Virus record (IMG/VR): IMGVR_UViG_3300009009_000003
Location: 1-64,000 of that record
Length of the DNA: 64,000 bases
Direction: 5' to 3' (one strand)
DNA from: a virus
The translations under genes and the position numbers were made by a program. The notes beneath the pieces are model-generated. The model was not told where the DNA came from, ran no database searches, and saw only the letters and a program-made list of their open reading frames with translations. Each line of letters opens with the position of its first letter. The stretch's first letter is position 1. This document shows positions 63,330 to 64,000 of this stretch, piece by piece.

Positions 63330-63509
63330 TTAATTGTTTTCTAGTATTTTAAACATGATCTCCATTACCACTTTTGATGCTCTATTTACGGAAAAGTAAT
63401 CGTCCCAGAGATATTCCTGATTCTCTTTTCCAGCCTTGATTTCGTTTTGAAGCAAGTCCATCACACTGTTGAGTGTGTGGATGGTCTGCTTCATTCCATC
63501 CATCGTCAT
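63330..63509 (-). CDS. Hypothetical helical protein
   Basis: The start is ATG 63509, preceded by GGATGGAGGTGTAGC; the longer frame to 63548 crosses the hairpin arm. The 59-residue protein is helical (MDGMKQTIHTLNSVMDLLQN...). It ends in the TAATGGAGG leader of the next gene. Function is unknown. Confidence 0.5.
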   Translation of the reverse strand: MTMDGMKQTIHTLNSVMDLLQNEIKAGKENQEYLWDDYFSVNRASKVVMEIMFKILENN

Positions 63510-63537
63510 GCTACACCTCCATCCAAAAAAGGTTTTT

Positions 63538-63577
63538 GGTCTGTCCATCCTTATTGAATTAAAAGGATGGACAGACC
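63538..63577. terminator. 15-base perfect hairpin after the 63584 gene
   Basis: GGTCTGTCCATCCTT and AAGGATGGACAGACC form a perfect stem with a ten-base loop, six bases after the stop of the 63584 gene. On the - strand it is followed by AAAAACCTTTTTTGG, so a T-run lies a little downstream and termination is plausible. Confidence 0.75.
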
Positions 63578-63583
63578 GATTAT

Positions 63584-63982
63584 TTACCAGTATAAATCTT
63601 GATAAGTTACATATTTACGGAATTGGACAAACCTGAACGTGGACATTTTCTCTCCGGTTTGTACATTTTCCACTACTATTCTTTCGGTAGTGGAATAAAT
63701 GCAATATAACGGATCCGCTTTTGGAGCACTAATTCTGGCAATGGACACAAAAGCTGCCACAAATCCACTTTCGCCCATAACGTGAACCACCTCCCCTATT
63801 TCCCTTGCCTTGTCCACATATTCCTGGGCAAGCAAGTAAACCTCTTGGTCTGTTAATTTCGGATCTATCATGGGGAAAGGTAAATCTTGAACCCCATCCG
63901 GACACAACTCCTTTGCAGCGTCCATCTGCGCTTTACCCCATTTGCTACTTGGATGATTTGATAGATTCACCATCTTGTCCAT
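63584..63982 (-). CDS. Small conserved protein resembling a group sometimes labelled CRISPR-associated
   Basis: The start is ATG 63982 after AAAGGAGG; an in-frame ATG at 64000 would add six residues. The 132-residue protein has M-V-N-L-S-N-H-P-S-S-K-W, D-L-P-F-P-M-I-D-P, V-H-V-M-G-E-S-G-F-V-A-A-F-V, Y-S-T-T-E-R-I-V-V and FRFVQFRKY. From memory this matches a small Rossmann-like bacterial family with N-L-S-N-H-P and H-x-M-G-E motifs that databases sometimes call CRISPR-associated. I cannot confirm that label here, and no CRISPR array is in the window. Function is open. Confidence 0.5.
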   Translation of the reverse strand: MDKMVNLSNHPSSKWGKAQMDAAKELCPDGVQDLPFPMIDPKLTDQEVYLLAQEYVDKAREIGEVVHVMGESGFVAAFVSIARISAPKADPLYCIYSTTERIVVENVQTGEKMSTFRFVQFRKYVTYQDLYW

Positions 63983-64000
63983 AAAACCTCCTTTGGCCAT

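Noticed and set aside
1-64000. Integrase, attachment sites, tRNA genes, CRISPR arrays or insertion sequences
   Set aside because: I looked for recombinase motifs, cloverleaf-like segments, regular spacer arrays and terminal inverted repeats and found none that I could support.

Overview
The window is most likely part of a large, AT-rich tailed-phage (Caudoviricetes) genome. No integrase, rRNA, tRNA or bacterial housekeeping operon was found. The tail-tip genes follow the order seen in lambda-like siphoviruses: tape measure, gpM-like, Fe-S gpL-like, NlpC/P60, giant gpJ-like hub. A lipoprotein near the lysis genes and several genes with AAAGGAGG-type ribosome sites suggest an anaerobic or facultative diderm bacterial host. 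A free-standing glycyl-radical domain of the anaerobic ribonucleotide reductase type supports the anaerobic part. The host cannot be named from this sequence.

Layout. Bases 1-31033 (+ strand) are the late block: the tape-measure C-terminus, the tail tip, a 3262-residue hub/receptor-binding protein, fibre proteins, three consecutive proteins that begin with export signals (14901-21906), two histidine-rich fibre proteins built from a shared repeat, then endolysin, metallophosphoesterase, holin-like and lipoprotein genes. The late block meets the opposite-strand block tail to tail, with the two stop codons overlapping at TTAA (31030-31033). Everything from 31030 to 64000 is on the - strand and is read from right to left.

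The - strand block has four parts. (1) 58.8-64.0 kb holds small early-type genes, many with a near-identical leader (TAATGGAGG..ATG) and several followed by strong hairpins. (2) 41-58.7 kb is the replication and recombination core: UvsW-like helicase, primase, a replication initiator carrying six iterons and an AT-rich element inside its own gene (probable origin), DnaB-like helicase, sliding clamp, a uracil-glycosylase-like/PolA fusion, clamp loader, gp32-like SSB, RecA, a PD-(D/E)XK-type nuclease, and the SbcC N-half and SbcD. (3) 33.8-40.8 kb is a mosaic accessory region with patches of higher GC: two DNA methyltransferases, a Lar-like antirestriction protein, an RNA ligase, duplicated small zinc proteins, and two DUF1566 genes with permuted domain order. 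Its genes are stitched together by two families of short repeated junctions that supply the stop codon, ribosome site and start codon. (4) 31.0-33.8 kb holds the SbcC C-half, a 3D-domain wall protein, an exported FN3 protein and the glycyl-radical protein.

The genes form a nearly self-sufficient replisome (initiator, helicase, primase, polymerase, clamp, clamp loader, SSB) with a recombination-repair set (RecA, UvsW, SbcD, split SbcC, nuclease). The observations I rate highest are the permuted, repeat-bounded DUF1566 cassettes with diversity-generating-retroelement-like codon patterns, the stand-alone NrdD-type glycyl-radical domain, the exported fibre-like trio, the origin embedded in the initiator gene, and the split SbcC.
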